Of a stretch of DNA of 64,000 bases, positions 30,501-41,600 are shown one piece after another. A program made the position numbers and the translations under genes. Location: NCBI GenBank assembly GCA_000149265.1, contig CH003409.1, forward strand, positions 562,733-626,732, in the 5' to 3' direction. The notes below the pieces were generated by a model. It did no database searches. It was not told where the DNA came from and worked only from the letters and a program-made list of their open reading frames with translations. The stretch's first letter is position 1. Every line of letters begins with the position of its first letter. This stretch comes from Ciona savignyi (taxonomy: Eukaryota > Chordata > Ascidiacea > Phlebobranchia > Cionidae).

Positions 30501-32576
30501 AATGTATGAATAATCGAGAAGTGAGGCTTCTGAATTTGTCAATCCCATTACTAACCCCAACTCCAACCCCAACTCTAATGCCCCAGTCATCGTTTTAGTG
30601 TGCAATTACCCCCTTTCCTCCATGCTCGTGATCAATTATACACTTATTTCGACAGGACTTAATTTGCTATTTTAGGGTGGATTTTTATTCTAAAATTGTT
30701 TTGTGCAATGTGGAGAGTTGTATTGTATAGGTGTAAGGCCTTATCTTAAATGTGAAACGGTAGTTTCTGATAAGATTGAAATACACGCTCACTTTTGTAG
30801 ATAAATTTGGCTTTTTTGAATGTTGTTAATATATTAGAAGTAAACTGTCTGCAGGTGTTCAATAAATATTTCAAAAGATTCGTGTGAACAATAATGGTTA
30901 AAATATTTATGCTACCTATATACGCAAGTAAAGTGGGTTATGTTTTATTGATGCTTACAAAGCGGTTTTCATAAAAGTGTTGTTATGTAATGCACGGCCG
31001 GATGAGAGAGAGGGCTTTTAGTAAAGCATGCAAACTATTTTATGAACGCGAAATACGTGTGGGTCGTATAGAGAATCGGATGATAGCGTTTCCTATACGT
31101 AATCATAGCACAAGATACATAAAACAACTCCTTGCCAACCAATTCCCAAATTTTCTTTTCGTTTTTTTAAGGGTTACATTTTTATTGTGTCTTTAAGTTA
31201 TATTAGTAACTACGAAAGGTAATTCTGCGAATATTTACATCGCTTTCATTCCACCAACGGTATGCTTAACTTACTTATTAAGATCTTGATTGATTTTGAT
31301 GTATTTTCTTAAGCCTTTCTTCCAAAGATATCTTGAGATTGGAATAAAATTCAGAATCAGCGTCGCATCGTTTGAGTTTCGTAAATCTTCGACCAACTCG
31401 CTTAGATCTGCAAGCTCGTGTTCCCACAACCTTAGTATTAAAGTATTAAAATTACCTTTTCGAGGATAGACACTTTTAAATTTTCCGGGTTCCATTTGAT
31501 CCTTACCAAAATAGCGTTGTCACACGCTTGAACCCGAGATTAAATCGTAACCTTGATAGATTACATCTAAATTCTTTGCTACTTTAAATCGATTACATTT
31601 GATTGGTTTGATGCGTATATAACTCACTTTTTACCAAGGATAGTTTCCGACGCTAAACCACACATCTCAAAAGAAATTCTTCGCATAATTTCCTTCCTGA
31701 TATCAAGTTGTCCAGATTTGCTGTTCGAAGCATAAATGTCGAAAAGTCCTACACACAATCGCTTTGCTTGCGCGTATATTTGGTCTTCAATTGACTGAGG
31801 CGGAATTCGATTGACTTCCTCCATGGTTGTGGGCTGGGAACGCTCGTGGGTACTGACCAGTAACTCTTTGACCACTCCCACGGCAAGTTTACGGTACCTT
31901 CTGTGTGTTTCGACGTCCATATGTGAAAACGCGAAGCTTTTGCCTCCCAACACGTATTGCGCCGTAAATAACTCGGGTCTCATCGAAAATCTATTAAAAA
32001 ATATAGGTTTATTTACAATACACACATTACCGAGCTGGTAAAAACTAAAAGGAGGGAACAGAGAAGGATGAAAAATGCGCACTAAAGGGAATATTATGGC
32101 ATTGGAGCTAGTATTAGGTTGAGGGGTAGTGTTAGTTCTAAGGGGTAAGATAAATGTTTGGGGCTGTGTTAGAATTTGTTTCAATAGTTTGAGTGAGCAG
32201 TTTCCCTCCTTTAAGTGTTGCCCACTGAGGTTATTGTAAGAACTTACTTAGCAGACCGCGTAGATAGGCACTCCTCCACCGCTTTTCCATTAACGACAAC
32301 GACCAGTCTTGACCCAAAATATAGAGAATAAACATCTCCGTAAGTTCTTCGTATTTCCTCCAGTGCGGCCGTGCTATTGCTTCGTAAGCTTAATAGGTTT
32401 CCCAACACAGGCCATGCAAAGGGTCCCGGAGGTAAATTGTCCCGTTTTCGACGGTGTAAGTAAATCAGAGACAACGCGAAGGCCGTAATAGGCAAACAAA
32501 TCGACGGCAGGAAGCCCAGCCAGTACCATATCAAATGCATAACTTCCTTAAGGTTTCCCAGTACCAGACTTTTCAC
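27564..32576 (-). CDS. CYP1-like cytochrome P450 monooxygenase, seven exons, one phase break
   Basis: Minus-strand exons: 32576-32248, 31990-31628, 31501-31275, 29889-29730, 28967-28822, 28308-28099, 27831-27564 (about 567 residues). An N-terminal hydrophobic anchor (IWYWLGFLPSICLPITAFAL) precedes the proline-rich hinge NLPPGPFAWPVLGN. Then come an I-helix DLFGANVDTMTVALAW, K-helix ExxR in WEVAR, CYP1-type SFVPFALPHAPVEDTTLNGY, RPERF, and the heme-binding loop FGGGRRRCAGEALAR with the cysteine ligand. This is an ER-membrane haem-thiolate enzyme; in the family, CYP1 members oxidise planar aromatic compounds under AHR control. Oddity: exon 2 ends in phase 2 (ggtaaaaa/gtgag) but exon 3 is entered in phase 0 (ggtaag/gatcaa), so the CDS is one base short. 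This may be an assembly error in the A-run, a natural frameshift, or an unrecognised acceptor. CYP1E/CYP1F-type naming is not attempted. Confidence 0.88.
27864..27957 (+). repeat. SINE-T copy beside CYP exon 7
   Basis: cttgtggccgaatggctaac, then atacatatac, a (ta)n run and cctagcccggtaaaaaaata. It lies about 35 bp outside the exon 7 acceptor, so it occupies the branch-point neighbourhood of intron 6. Confidence 0.65.
28379..29230 (+). repeat. Degenerate SINE-T copies in CYP introns 4 and 5
   Basis: About 28379-28475 (catggttaaccaatacatgt ... gggtttgaaactgggccctg), 28679-28765 (tgagcgaatgattaccgcga), 29060-29165 (tcaccgaatggttaacgcca ... cagcccagttaaaaa) and a head at 29185 (tcatttagctgaatagttat). 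CYP exon 5 (28967-28822) lies between them. Confidence 0.5.
29517..29700 (-). repeat. SINE-S fragment (CYP intron 4, ends near exon 4)
   Basis: ggataggatattcatgttat, aatcggaaaacacaagcg, cccaacgtcgggtatcag, ttcaatttggtagaacccat. It is truncated about 30 bp from the exon 4 donor. Confidence 0.65.
29970..30473. repeat. Family R copy then family M MITE (CYP intron 3)
   Basis: 29970-30165: aaacgacagtcgttaaaaca, agacgtggccgccaaatctt, cactaagcctcgaagaaa, agcgacccgtgcaat. 30320-30473: actaaaaaggagaaagaggg on the left and ctctctttttttagtgttgc on the right. A further MITE fragment is seen at 30550-30620 (actccaaccccaactctaat). Confidence 0.55.
32043..32220. mobile_element. MITE family M (CYP intron 1)
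   Basis: Left end actaaaaggagggaaca, inner atgcgcactaaaggg; right end gagcagtttccctcctttaa, gtgttgccc. It fills nearly the whole 257-bp intron between exons 1 and 2. The 186-codon frame around exon 2 runs through it without being spliced. Confidence 0.75.
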
Positions 32577-33640
32577 TTGCCCTAAAGAAATAAATGTTTG
32601 GTTTATTTATTCTCTGTCAGAAAATTAATCAAATCACGGCATAGATACACAGAAAAAGAACACTCGTTAAAACACGTCATTAAAACACCTGCTTACCTAT
32701 TTTTATACCTGGGCAGCCGACATTCAGATTTCTAGTAATATCCAGTTCTGTTAAAACTTAGTTCTGTAAAACGATGAAATAGTTTAAGATGTGCAACCCA
32801 ATCACGATGCTAGCATTCAAGTAATTACGCCAGCTATTAGCCATCTAAAATTGCTGTCTCAACAACGTTCTACGAATTGAGAGCTGTTCGTGTGTTGTGC
32901 GTAAAATGCCACACTTTACCAGTAAATGTTACCAAATGTTTGTTCTGTGCCCTATCCTGTATTATTTCCCTCCATAACTGATTTGCCAATTCGCACGTTT
33001 TCGTGCTGCAATTGGCCTGTGTACTCATATATTTTACAATACTTCGAACTAGCGTTAGCGACTGTCGCACAGGATACCAGTGCCTTGTCAACAAACGATC
33101 ACGTGTGCTTACGACATTTTCCTGTTTAAATTCTGGTTACTCAGTCTATTCCAATGGCACAAAAACAGTTTTGAAACGACCGGTCCTGCCTGTCACCTTT
33201 ATATGAAAGCGCAGATAATCGTTAACTGCGAGCCTCGGTCCCATACAGGTGAACTCGGCGAGGTCGTGCTTGCTCAAGCGTAACGACAAAAAGGAATGTA
33301 GAAATATAAGACTTGAATGGCGTCGCCCTGCGTGTCATATTGAGTAGTGTTACAAGAGAACCACGGCTTTCTTCTAAGAGGTGATAGGGTAGTGGTAACG
33401 ACACATGAAAGGCATGTTGATTGACCCGCTGCTTTAACTTTCATGCCATGATGAAGTTGTGAAATGCGTTCACACCCAAACTTGACGATCGAATGCTACG
33501 TGCGCATTGGAAATTAGCAGCATGATGGAATGGTTTCAAATTCGATTCTTCCCATCGCCAAAAAATGCGCCGCTGTGACCAAGCAAAGGGCGATTAATCA
33601 AAATTGCCTTAATATAACGGCCTTGTGGCAAATTGCCTTA
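32577..33640. other. Presumed CYP promoter region, no gene
   Basis: A family R remnant lies near 32640-32700 (acactcgttaaaacacgtca). A GCGTG core (33330-33334) lies about 750 bp upstream of the CYP start, but the full TNGCGTG consensus is not met (ctgcgtg). No TATA box could be singled out. Confidence 0.35.
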
Positions 33641-33870
33641 ATATAACGGCCTTGTGGCCGAATAATAAACGCAACCGATACATAAATTCTATTCAAAAAC
33701 AGTCTTCGTTACGATGCCATCGTTTAAACTTAGCCCAGGAAAAACACAAATAAAGTTAATCGCTTTTTGATGGTTGTTTGGCCCAATAGTTAATGAAAAC
33801 GATACATACACCAAATTGCATAAATGTCATCTAAGTGATAAGAACACCAAGGGTTTGAAACTTATACAGG
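33641..33870 (+). repeat. Two SINE-T copies with a duplicated 29-bp start
   Basis: The words attgccttaatataacggcc and cttgtggc occur twice in tandem (from about 33600), the second leading into gccgaataataaacgcaacc and tagcccaggaaaaac. A second SINE (tggcccaatagttaatgaaa ... gggtttgaaacttatacagg) follows at 33770. Confidence 0.6.
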
Positions 33871-33949
33871 TAAAAAAAAGTTGCCTTGATACAGCATACT
33901 CATAAGGATAATTTTAAAATAGCATTAATAAAAGCCAAAATAAGTTAAA

Positions 33950-34330
33950 ATATAGGCTGTGGGGTGTCCCAGTAATGGTTGTATTCGCACTGTCGATTTC
34001 TCGTCGGTTCTGCTAACCACGCATATCCTGTTGTACATGTGCTATCATTTAGACTAGCAACCGTCGCGTTACCAGAGCTATTGCAGAGTGTTGTGTATGG
34101 TTCAGACGTCCTTTAAATTGGTATACAACTCCTTATTCCAGTAGGTTCAGGCAATGCCCGTTAAGTGTCTTGCCTGACACAACCGACTAACAAGCGACCA
34201 ATTTCGAACCTGCAAGTAATGAAGAAAAACTGCTCAATAAAACTATAAAAAATAACACTAAACCTATCCAAAACACTAATCTTAATCCAATGCCTTATAC
34301 GCTAACTTTAACACCACCCCAGTATTATTT
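33950..34330 (-). repeat. SINE-S fragment followed by MITE M fragment
   Basis: SINE words: accagagctattgcagagtg, tccagtaggttcaggcaatg, actaacaagcgaccaatttc. From 34218 family M words follow: aaaactgctcaataaaacta, caaaacactaatcttaatcc. 34340-35260 holds no recognised feature other than a short (tg)n run near 34905. Confidence 0.5.
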
Positions 34331-35264
34331 CATACCAGTCTTTTGATTTATATTTTAGGGTGACTTGTGTATCTTGCCTAGATGCCGGCTCCAAACACCT
34401 TTCTTTGTGGGAAGTTGCAATATGCTTAGACGGCGTTTTTTAAATCACAGTTGGGAAATAACGGGTTATTATACAAAACTGCATGAATTTATTCGAAAGT
34501 GGTACAGTTATGATGGCGGAAACGAAAGTCTTGTAAAGTTGTAAATGACGGTTTTCTAAGGAAAAATATATGTACAGTTAAATGATCACAAATTTACTCA
34601 GTTTTAGAAATAAAAACAATATTTACTAAATTGTGCCTGAACAGAAGCCAAAATACGTCATATACACGTTAACAATTACCGATAATTCCAAAACTTATAA
34701 ACTAAAACTATCACTGGACCGATTAACTAATGAAAAGCAGGCGGTAAAAACTTTTGTTAAATGGTTGAAAAAGGGAAACACAATAGAAATCTTAATCCTC
34801 GTAATATCCATATAAATATATACAATATTGGCGACGATAAATCTGACAACATGTTTAGGAAAATAGTGTTAATCTGAAGACTAACGACTTGGTATTCAAT
34901 ACTGTGTGTGTGTGTGTATGTATTAACCTGGCCTGCAGAACGTGTAACGATGTCAAGGAAATATAACCATATTTTTATTTTAAAAAAACGCTCAAAATCG
35001 TGTTGTTCTCCTGTTACGTGCTTTTGCTGACCTCATTATGGTATTTGTAAACGCCTCTCTCGCGATCTGTGTGGAACAACAGCTTATAGTCTACAATTGC
35101 GACAACTCGACTCGGCTGATTCGTGCCAATCAATTCAAGTCAGTTCACAAATAGGACAGACTCCTCCCAAGAGATAGGAAGGCAGACTGTAATAAAATAA
35201 CCGTTCACTACGTGCCCATAGAAGGGTAGCCGAGGCAAATGTAGTTTTTATACCCAAAGGTACA

Positions 35265-35360
35265 AAATGGGTCAGTTTCGTTGGTAGAACCTATCATTCC
35301 ACTGGGTTCAGGCAATGTCAGAAGTGCCTTGCCCAAGGACACAACCGAAAAAGCTTTAAA
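35265..35360 (-). repeat. SINE-S fragment
   Basis: ttggtagaacctatcattcc, actgggttcaggcaatgtca and gccttgcccaaggacacaac. Truncated on both sides; it lies 20 bp beyond the stop of the orphan exon at 35383. Confidence 0.55.
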
Positions 35361-35382
35361 ACACTGGGCACAGGATGATCAT

Positions 35383-35538
35383 TTAATACTGTAATGAAAG
35401 CAACATCGCTTTAATATGCTCTAAACTACAAAATGTAGAATCGTTCTCAACCGCTGCGAGAAGCATCAGAGTATTCCGACACTCAATGTCCTTGTATTCT
35501 TCCGCAAGGTGGTGTACGAGTGCCAACTGAACGGCGGC
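35383..35538 (-). CDS. Orphan terminal-exon-like coding stretch, family unknown
   Basis: Fifty-two codons open on the minus strand from an acceptor-like gtgtgaaag/gccgcc to TAA at 35383-35385. It includes LVHHLAEEYKDIECRNTLML and ends KAMLLSLQY. G+C is clearly higher than in the flanks, and codon choice looks protein-like; the plus strand is full of stops. It lies 2.8 kb upstream of the CYP start, with a SINE inserted just outside the acceptor. No further exon could be joined. It may be the last exon of a minus-strand gene or a gene relic. Confidence 0.35.
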   Translation of the reverse strand, partial: AAVQLALVHHLAEEYKDIECRNTLMLLAAVENDSTFCSLEHIKAMLLSLQY

Positions 35539-35562
35539 CTTTCACACACTAACTCATGCAAG

Positions 35563-35654
35563 TACGGTCGTGTGGCCAATTGGTTAACGCGACCGATACA
35601 TATACCGATTCTTATACAATATAACGGTCCTATTGACGAGCACATAATGGGTTA
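35563..35654 (+). mobile_element. SINE-T insertion with 17-bp target-site duplication
   Basis: The element (tacggtcgtgtggccaattg ... gacgagcacataatgggtta) is bounded by identical acactaactcatgcaag at 35546-35562 and 35655-35671. This is the mark of a LINE-mediated retroposition and shows that family T is or was mobile. The tail is truncated compared with the poly-A copies. Confidence 0.85.
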
Positions 35655-36536
35655 ACACTAACTCATGCAAGCGACATTGCTGGTCTTAGAAGATTTATTT
35701 AAAGATTTTCAATTAAGTTATATGTAACTTTGTTTTGTGGTGAAAGTATTGATTTGTGATGTAATTCCCCAAGCGTATAAGCATACACTTAGTGGCTTAT
35801 ACTATTTTAAAACAAGATTTATCTTTATGTCAAGCTAAATTGGTATTTACTTCTACCATTTAATACTGTTTGGTAATTCCATACGTGTTTATAATTGTAT
35901 TGCTATTTATTTTTAATTATTAATTCGTTATGCCATGTGTCCATATTTTTGTGCATAGGATGTTACGATTAATTTCCTGTTTTCGACATATCAGTCGATG
36001 AATTGTTTCCGGCAAAGTATGTTTAACACATGCCAAGCTTCGTGTACAAACAAGTGTTTCCTGTTATCATTTTTTATATAAACTGTGTACAATTCCATAA
36101 TATAAGAAATTAACTCACTTGGCTAAGCCGTTCTTAACCTTACCCTATATCTACCTAAGCTATGCCCCTGTGTATAGCGCTTTAACTGGTTGCATGCTGC
36201 GCGAATAAAAAAAATAGTTCACCTATGTTTTCCCCTTTTCTACCCTGGTAAAACCCCGTTTAAATTTAGAGCGCTTCTACAACTAAAAAGTGTTTCACGA
36301 AAGTTGTGATACTCTTGTGCATGTAAAACGACATTTCTGCATATCATTTATTATTAATTTCGTGCTTTAATACTAATATAAAGGTTTAATTACCACATAC
36401 ATTTTATGTCGTTTATATAAGCTCAATACAAATACATAACTGATTGCCTAACCCAATGAAATTATTTTGCAACGTTTATTTTAACTTTGGCATATAATTA
36501 GCAATCGAAATAACTGATAGTTCTGGCCGATCGTAT

Positions 36537-37037
36537 ATATAAGCCAAATTTGTAGCTAATATTTCCCCAGTTTAGTCGGATGACTTATAATAATGGTTCG
36601 ATTTTTCGTCGTTCTAAAGTCCAAATATAGTCAAGTCGTTTTTAAGCCAAAAAATACCACACTAAATTCAAATATAGTCAATTAACAGTATACAAGTGCC
36701 GGTCAAACTAAGAATTGTACAGTGTGTAACAATATATACAAACGATGGTACAGCACAACAAAGTAAATAACAGTACTGTGTTAGTATTAGAAAATCTTCG
36801 TCATAGCGACATGACTGTTTCGTCATTAAAACCCAGCACAGAGCGCACAGTCGCGTATAACAATATAAAACACGCATATTGAAAAGGCGAAATTATCAGT
36901 TTCTGCCGAAAAATACTGTTCTGTAATAAGATAATAGAGAAAATGTTGGTCATATTACCCGTGGACATAATAAGAGAGTTCTACTGTATAAGCCAAATTT
37001 GTAGCTAATATTTACCCGGTTGAGTTAGATGGCTTAT
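36537..37037. repeat. Pair of 52-bp direct repeats about 450 bp apart
   Basis: atataagccaaatttgtagc, taatatttccccagtttagt (36537-36589) is repeated with few changes at 36986-37037. Related gccaaa/ttagcc words follow at 37045-37150. The segment between has no identifiable gene, although a 69-codon minus frame is present. It may be an old element with terminal repeats. Confidence 0.5.
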
Positions 37038-37306
37038 TATTAGCCAAACATAGATATGACTTTTAAAAGTAGGCATCAAAATGGTTTAAATTTATTTTAG
37101 CCAAAATAATGGCTAATAGTTAGCCAATATTTCAGAAAATGGCTAAATTTCGGCCCTGTCTTGATTTCACCAATAAATATAAGTTACATATAAGCCATTA
37201 AAGTCGAAACATGCCTTTTACGTAAACGTAAGCAACTGGCATAATATCCAACTTGGCTTGTATTCAATCCAATCATTTTTCTTGTGTAGTACAGGGAGTT
37301 CTCGAC

Positions 37307-37605
37307 ATAGGATAGGATATTCATGTTTATCCCTGTGAATGGGAAAACGAAGGGGATTAACACACGGGCAATCGTCAGATCACCTCGGTCCCATCGTCGG
37401 GTTACCAGAGCTATTGCAGTGTGTTGTTTATGATAGACACGTTCCTTCAATTTGGTAGAACCCATTATTCCGCTGGGTTCAGGCAACGTCCGTTAAGTGC
37501 TTTGCCCAAGCATACAACCGACTAGCTAGCGTCCAGTTTCGCACCTGCAGCCTTTCGATTGAAAGGCGACGCACTTAACCGCTAGCTAGACCAACGGGCC
37601 AGACT
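37307..37605 (-). repeat. SINE family S, full-length reference copy
   Basis: Complete from ataggataggatattcatgt to ccgctagctagaccaacggg. On the minus strand the head reads as a tRNA-like A box (ctagcggttaagtgcgtcgc) and B box (ggctgcaggtgcgaaact). It closely resembles 53810-54100 and 59502-59800, so these three are probably the youngest. Confidence 0.8.
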
Positions 37606-37738
37606 TAAGACGTTAAACCTGTTCATGAGACACGGTGTAACCCGAATTTCAGCGTAAATCGTAACATTACACATAAATTACTCCCGTACTGTAAAGTATG
37701 GTAGGCTACTGTAAAAAATACACAAGTAACGCAAAAAT

Positions 37739-38007
37739 TTATTAGACAAACAGAAAACAGTTTACATCACATTATTAAAAGCAAGTACAATATAGTATTA
37801 GTAAGATGCCGGAGAAGTTAGGGTAGTAGAAGGTAAATGGTAGAGAAGTAACCCGAGGATTTCCTGTATATGCGTCTACACGGACAAAAACGACTCTGCA
37901 CCTTGTATCGCAGTATGAAAGGTATCTTTCTGTATGTAAACGTTGCATATCCGAACTGTATTTTTTCTATAAAATAAAATCGGATGGCTGTCTCGCTGAA
38001 CTGTGAA
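37739..38007 (-). other. Terminal-exon-like segment with poly(A) signal
   Basis: On the minus strand an acceptor (tgatttcacag) at 38007 is followed by two open frames: one stops at TAG after about 49 codons, another at TAA at 37818. An AATAAA lies at 37739-37744. Which frame is used, if any, cannot be decided, and no upstream exon was found. Confidence 0.2.
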
Positions 38008-38428
38008 ATCAATTGCGTTATTAAATTAGGTCAAACGAACAACTATGCTTACAAGCCGTCTGTTCTTTCATGCCGTTTGCGGATGTCATTAAAGCTTTTT
38101 TGTTATAAATACCGACAGGATTCTATAATTGTTTAAGGAACATCAAATCACTCTGTAACGTAACGAATGACTGTTGATCACATGTGTTTATTAGAATGAA
38201 TACTAATCATTTAAATGTTGGATTTCATATTCTATCCCTCTCTTGCCTCCTGTGTTTTTCTAGTCGAGATAGATTAGAAAAAAACGGATGCTATCCCTGT
38301 AATATGCCTATATATGGCATAGCTTTCTGTATATTCTAATGTGTAAAAGCTATTATTTGATTGTTCGGCAACACATTAAAAATAAAATAATGTAAAAACT
38401 AGAGTTTTGCGTGTATGAATGTATACTC

Positions 38429-38653
38429 CTAGAGTCGGGAATCTGCGGCTCTTTCATCCTTCCGATACGGCTTTTAATTGTACAGCGACTGTAGCGAGCG
38501 CTTAATAAGTTTAATATCGATGCATAAATAAAACATACAAAAGACCCCTCGCGTCCTATCACACAGTTTTGTTTTCCTTTTATTGCGAAAACTTGTATTT
38601 TGTGGAACATCAATTTAAATGGCTCTTTAAGTGCAAAAGGTTGCTGACCACTG
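38429..38653. mobile_element. hAT MITE with 8-bp duplication, abutting the SLC6 5' region
   Basis: Ends ctagagtcgggaatctgcgg and ttgctgaccactg match the CAGNGGTCGGCAACC terminal class. Target duplication gtatactc (38421-38428) / gtctactc (38654-38661), 7 of 8 bases. It ends 42 bp before a candidate SLC6 first-exon ATG. Confidence 0.8.
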
Positions 38654-38695
38654 GTCTACTCGAATTTCTTTAACGATGTCTTGAAGAAAGAAGGC

Positions 38696-41600
38696 ATGAA
38701 AGACTTCTCGGCAGTTGTAAGAAAAAGGTAGTTCGGATAGAGCGGGGATACACATTTTCTTAGTGTCACCAGACAAGCGGAGCTTAAAAGCGTTACGGAG
38801 GAAATAAACTTAAGTTAAAGAAAAATTGTAATTTAAATTTAGATTACCTGCGAAATAGGTTCAAATTGTTAGCGGAAGTTTTATTTCGTGGAATTGATTA
38901 AAATGAACACAATTATGAAAGCCAAGAAAAGGTAAAGTTACGGACATACTTTGATTTTGGAATTACTAGATATCTTAATTAATTATGGACATGCAGATTC
39001 TTGCATTAAATATTTTATTTCGACCAAATAGCTTGGTGGGTCGCCTTTTAGCCTAAAAGTTACAGATTCGGAACTGGTCGCTAGTTAGTCGGTTGTGTCC
39101 TTGGGCAGTGCAACATTGCCTGAACCCAGTAAAATTTATGGAAAATCTCAGTCATACACAACACGCTGCATTGACCCCAGTAACTTGAAGATGTGCGTGA
39201 GGTAATCTGTCAGTTACCCTTGCAATAACGCCTAATGCGGTTTTCTATTCACGGTAATAAATGATGAATATCTCGTATTATTATTTTTATTAAGGTCCTA
39301 TCTTCTTAGATTGAAGGAAGGTAGTATTTCTTTATTTTTAGAGATGTAACATCTTACAAATTTCCTCGTCATGTATGTGGGAGCACTACACTATCGTATG
39401 ATTTAATAAATACACAACCATATAAGGTTTACCGGTGGTGTAAATAAAGATTGCCAATCTGACTAATCCCCACTATAACTTACTGTATATACTGAATGTA
39501 CAGTAATGTGGTTTATGTAATTATAACGGATTGCTGAAACTTTACACTCCCAGAACAGTCTTTTATCTATGTGATTTATAAGTCTGATTTTATAAAGCAT
39601 AGTATAAAGCATAATACTTCGATTGTAACCAGGGCTAATGGTTTCCGGACAACGTATCTTCTAATGTTGACAGCTGTAAACCAAACACCGGGTGACAAAA
39701 TGTCGCAGAAACCGCTGCCTTGTTTGTTTATTTATTTCTAATTTCGCAAACAGTCTTCCGAATTCTGTACATCTACAATCATACCTCAATTATGGTGTTT
39801 TTAATAACATATGCAACGATGAGAAATTGAACTAAAATTAAAAATACTGATCATTTTATATATATACCAGATATATGGTGGACATAGTGGAATAACTTAA
39901 ATAATTTGCTATTTAATTACAGGGTTACGTGGGGAAAACCGATCGAATTTATCTTTTCGCTTTTGGGTTATATGGTTGGCTTGGGAAATCTCTGGAGGTT
40001 TTCCTATCTCTGCTTTAAGAACGGTGGAGGTAAGTGCGATACCAACCGCCCACAGCTGCCGTTTAAAACCAACTTAAATTATTGATTACTCCTGTTCGTG
40101 TTTACGGGTCTCACGGCCTCTCTTGCCGATTCCAGTTATTGCTATAGTTTATAAACTGTTCCGATAACACAGCTGTGTGTTTCGAGACGCAATTTGTGCC
40201 CTAAATAACGAAGTGCTAAGGGATTTTTATCATATGTTTCGTATTTAAAAGTATCTACTTTATTTGATGAATATTTAAAAGTTGTTTTGAAATAAGTTAT
40301 AATTTATTTAGTATTGTCATTAAAATCATGGTTAAATTAATAAAAATCGCATTTAAATAATGCAAAGGCCGCAACCCGACTGTGGTTGGGAGGTAATCTA
40401 ACGATTGCCTGTGGTGTATAACTTAACTCTCATGCGTTTTACTCAATAAGCATAATTTGTATTATAATACCGATGTGGCGTCACATGGCTAAAAAAATGT
40501 AAAATAAATTTGAGTTCTTTATAAGAACTTATATAGAACTGCTTTTTTATATTCTTGGTTATTAATTATTTAAAACATCGAATCCAATCCGAACTATTGT
40601 TTGCCTTCATTTCTTAGCGGTGTCAGTTGAACATGAGGTAGTTCTGGTGTGTATTCAAACATGCGAAAACTGTCCTATGACATACAAAGTCAATGAATAA
40701 GGGTTAACCGTTTGCCATTCGGATTTTCGCTATTTGCCAATTTGTAGATTGGCGTTTAGGTTTTCAAAACGAAATCCCCTTTTTCTGTGAAATCGTAATT
40801 TTCTAATAATCAAAATTTATATCTTCCAGGCGCCTTTCTAGTGCCTTACCTTCTCTCGGTGGCGGTATTTGGACTCCCCATGTACATATTTGAAATCGCT
40901 ATCGGTCAATTCACACAGCAGGGCAAGTTAAATGCGTGGGATCGGATCCCAATAATGAAGGTTTGTGGGTGGATTCTTAAACATTTCTTCTACTGATACA
41001 CAACATACTCTCGCAAACTCCCGAACTCTGCAAGACATATTAACGCTACTTGCACACTTTTTGTTCAAGAATCGGATTTTATAAAATTTAGTTAAAGTTT
41101 GCTGTCTCAATTTATTTGGTTAATGTAAGGTTAAACGATTATGCCACTTTTTCCTGTTAAACCGTGTCTATTTACTGACGTGTTTCAACTACTGTGGTTT
41201 ATCCGTTTTTTCCGCATTTTTTTACATGACTGCTAAAATTAATATATAAAATAAAATTATACCAATCGTGTTTTTACGCAATAACAAAAAGAGAATAACT
41301 GAATATCGTGTTAAAGGCTAATATGTAGCACATTCGAGCAGTTTCCAACAAAACCAGTAATATCAACCTCTTTTTTTACATAAACAAAATGTTACAACAT
41401 TATAATAAGTTAATATTTGTTATCTTTGTACAAATTAACAATCATGCAATCTTTTTTGTGTACTTAAATTAATGCAACGTTTTGTTATTACTTGTAATTT
41501 TTGGTCTGATTCACGATATTTACAAGTCGACACTGGCCTAGAATGAAACAAATGTTTCGATTCTCAAATCAAATCTGTGTCTTCATGTCATTTCCTGCGT

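Noticed and set aside
31624-32184. 186-codon uninterrupted minus frame as a single CYP exon
   Set aside because: Its first third is a MITE in intron 1; the true exon 2 starts at 31990 after a clear acceptor that fits exon 1's phase.
34633-34815. 60-codon plus frame rich in Lys and Thr
   Set aside because: AT-rich composition, no splice neighbours, no similarity recognised.
35940-36110. Minus-strand frames after a gataacag acceptor-like site
   Set aside because: Two different frames are equally open, neither resembles a known family and no partners were found.
38660-38820. Minus-strand open frame opposite the SLC6 5' region (includes [18 protein letters not shown])
   Set aside because: Looks protein-like, but the plus strand offers an exon that joins SLC6 exon 2 in phase. 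The minus frame has no good donor and runs into a hAT element.
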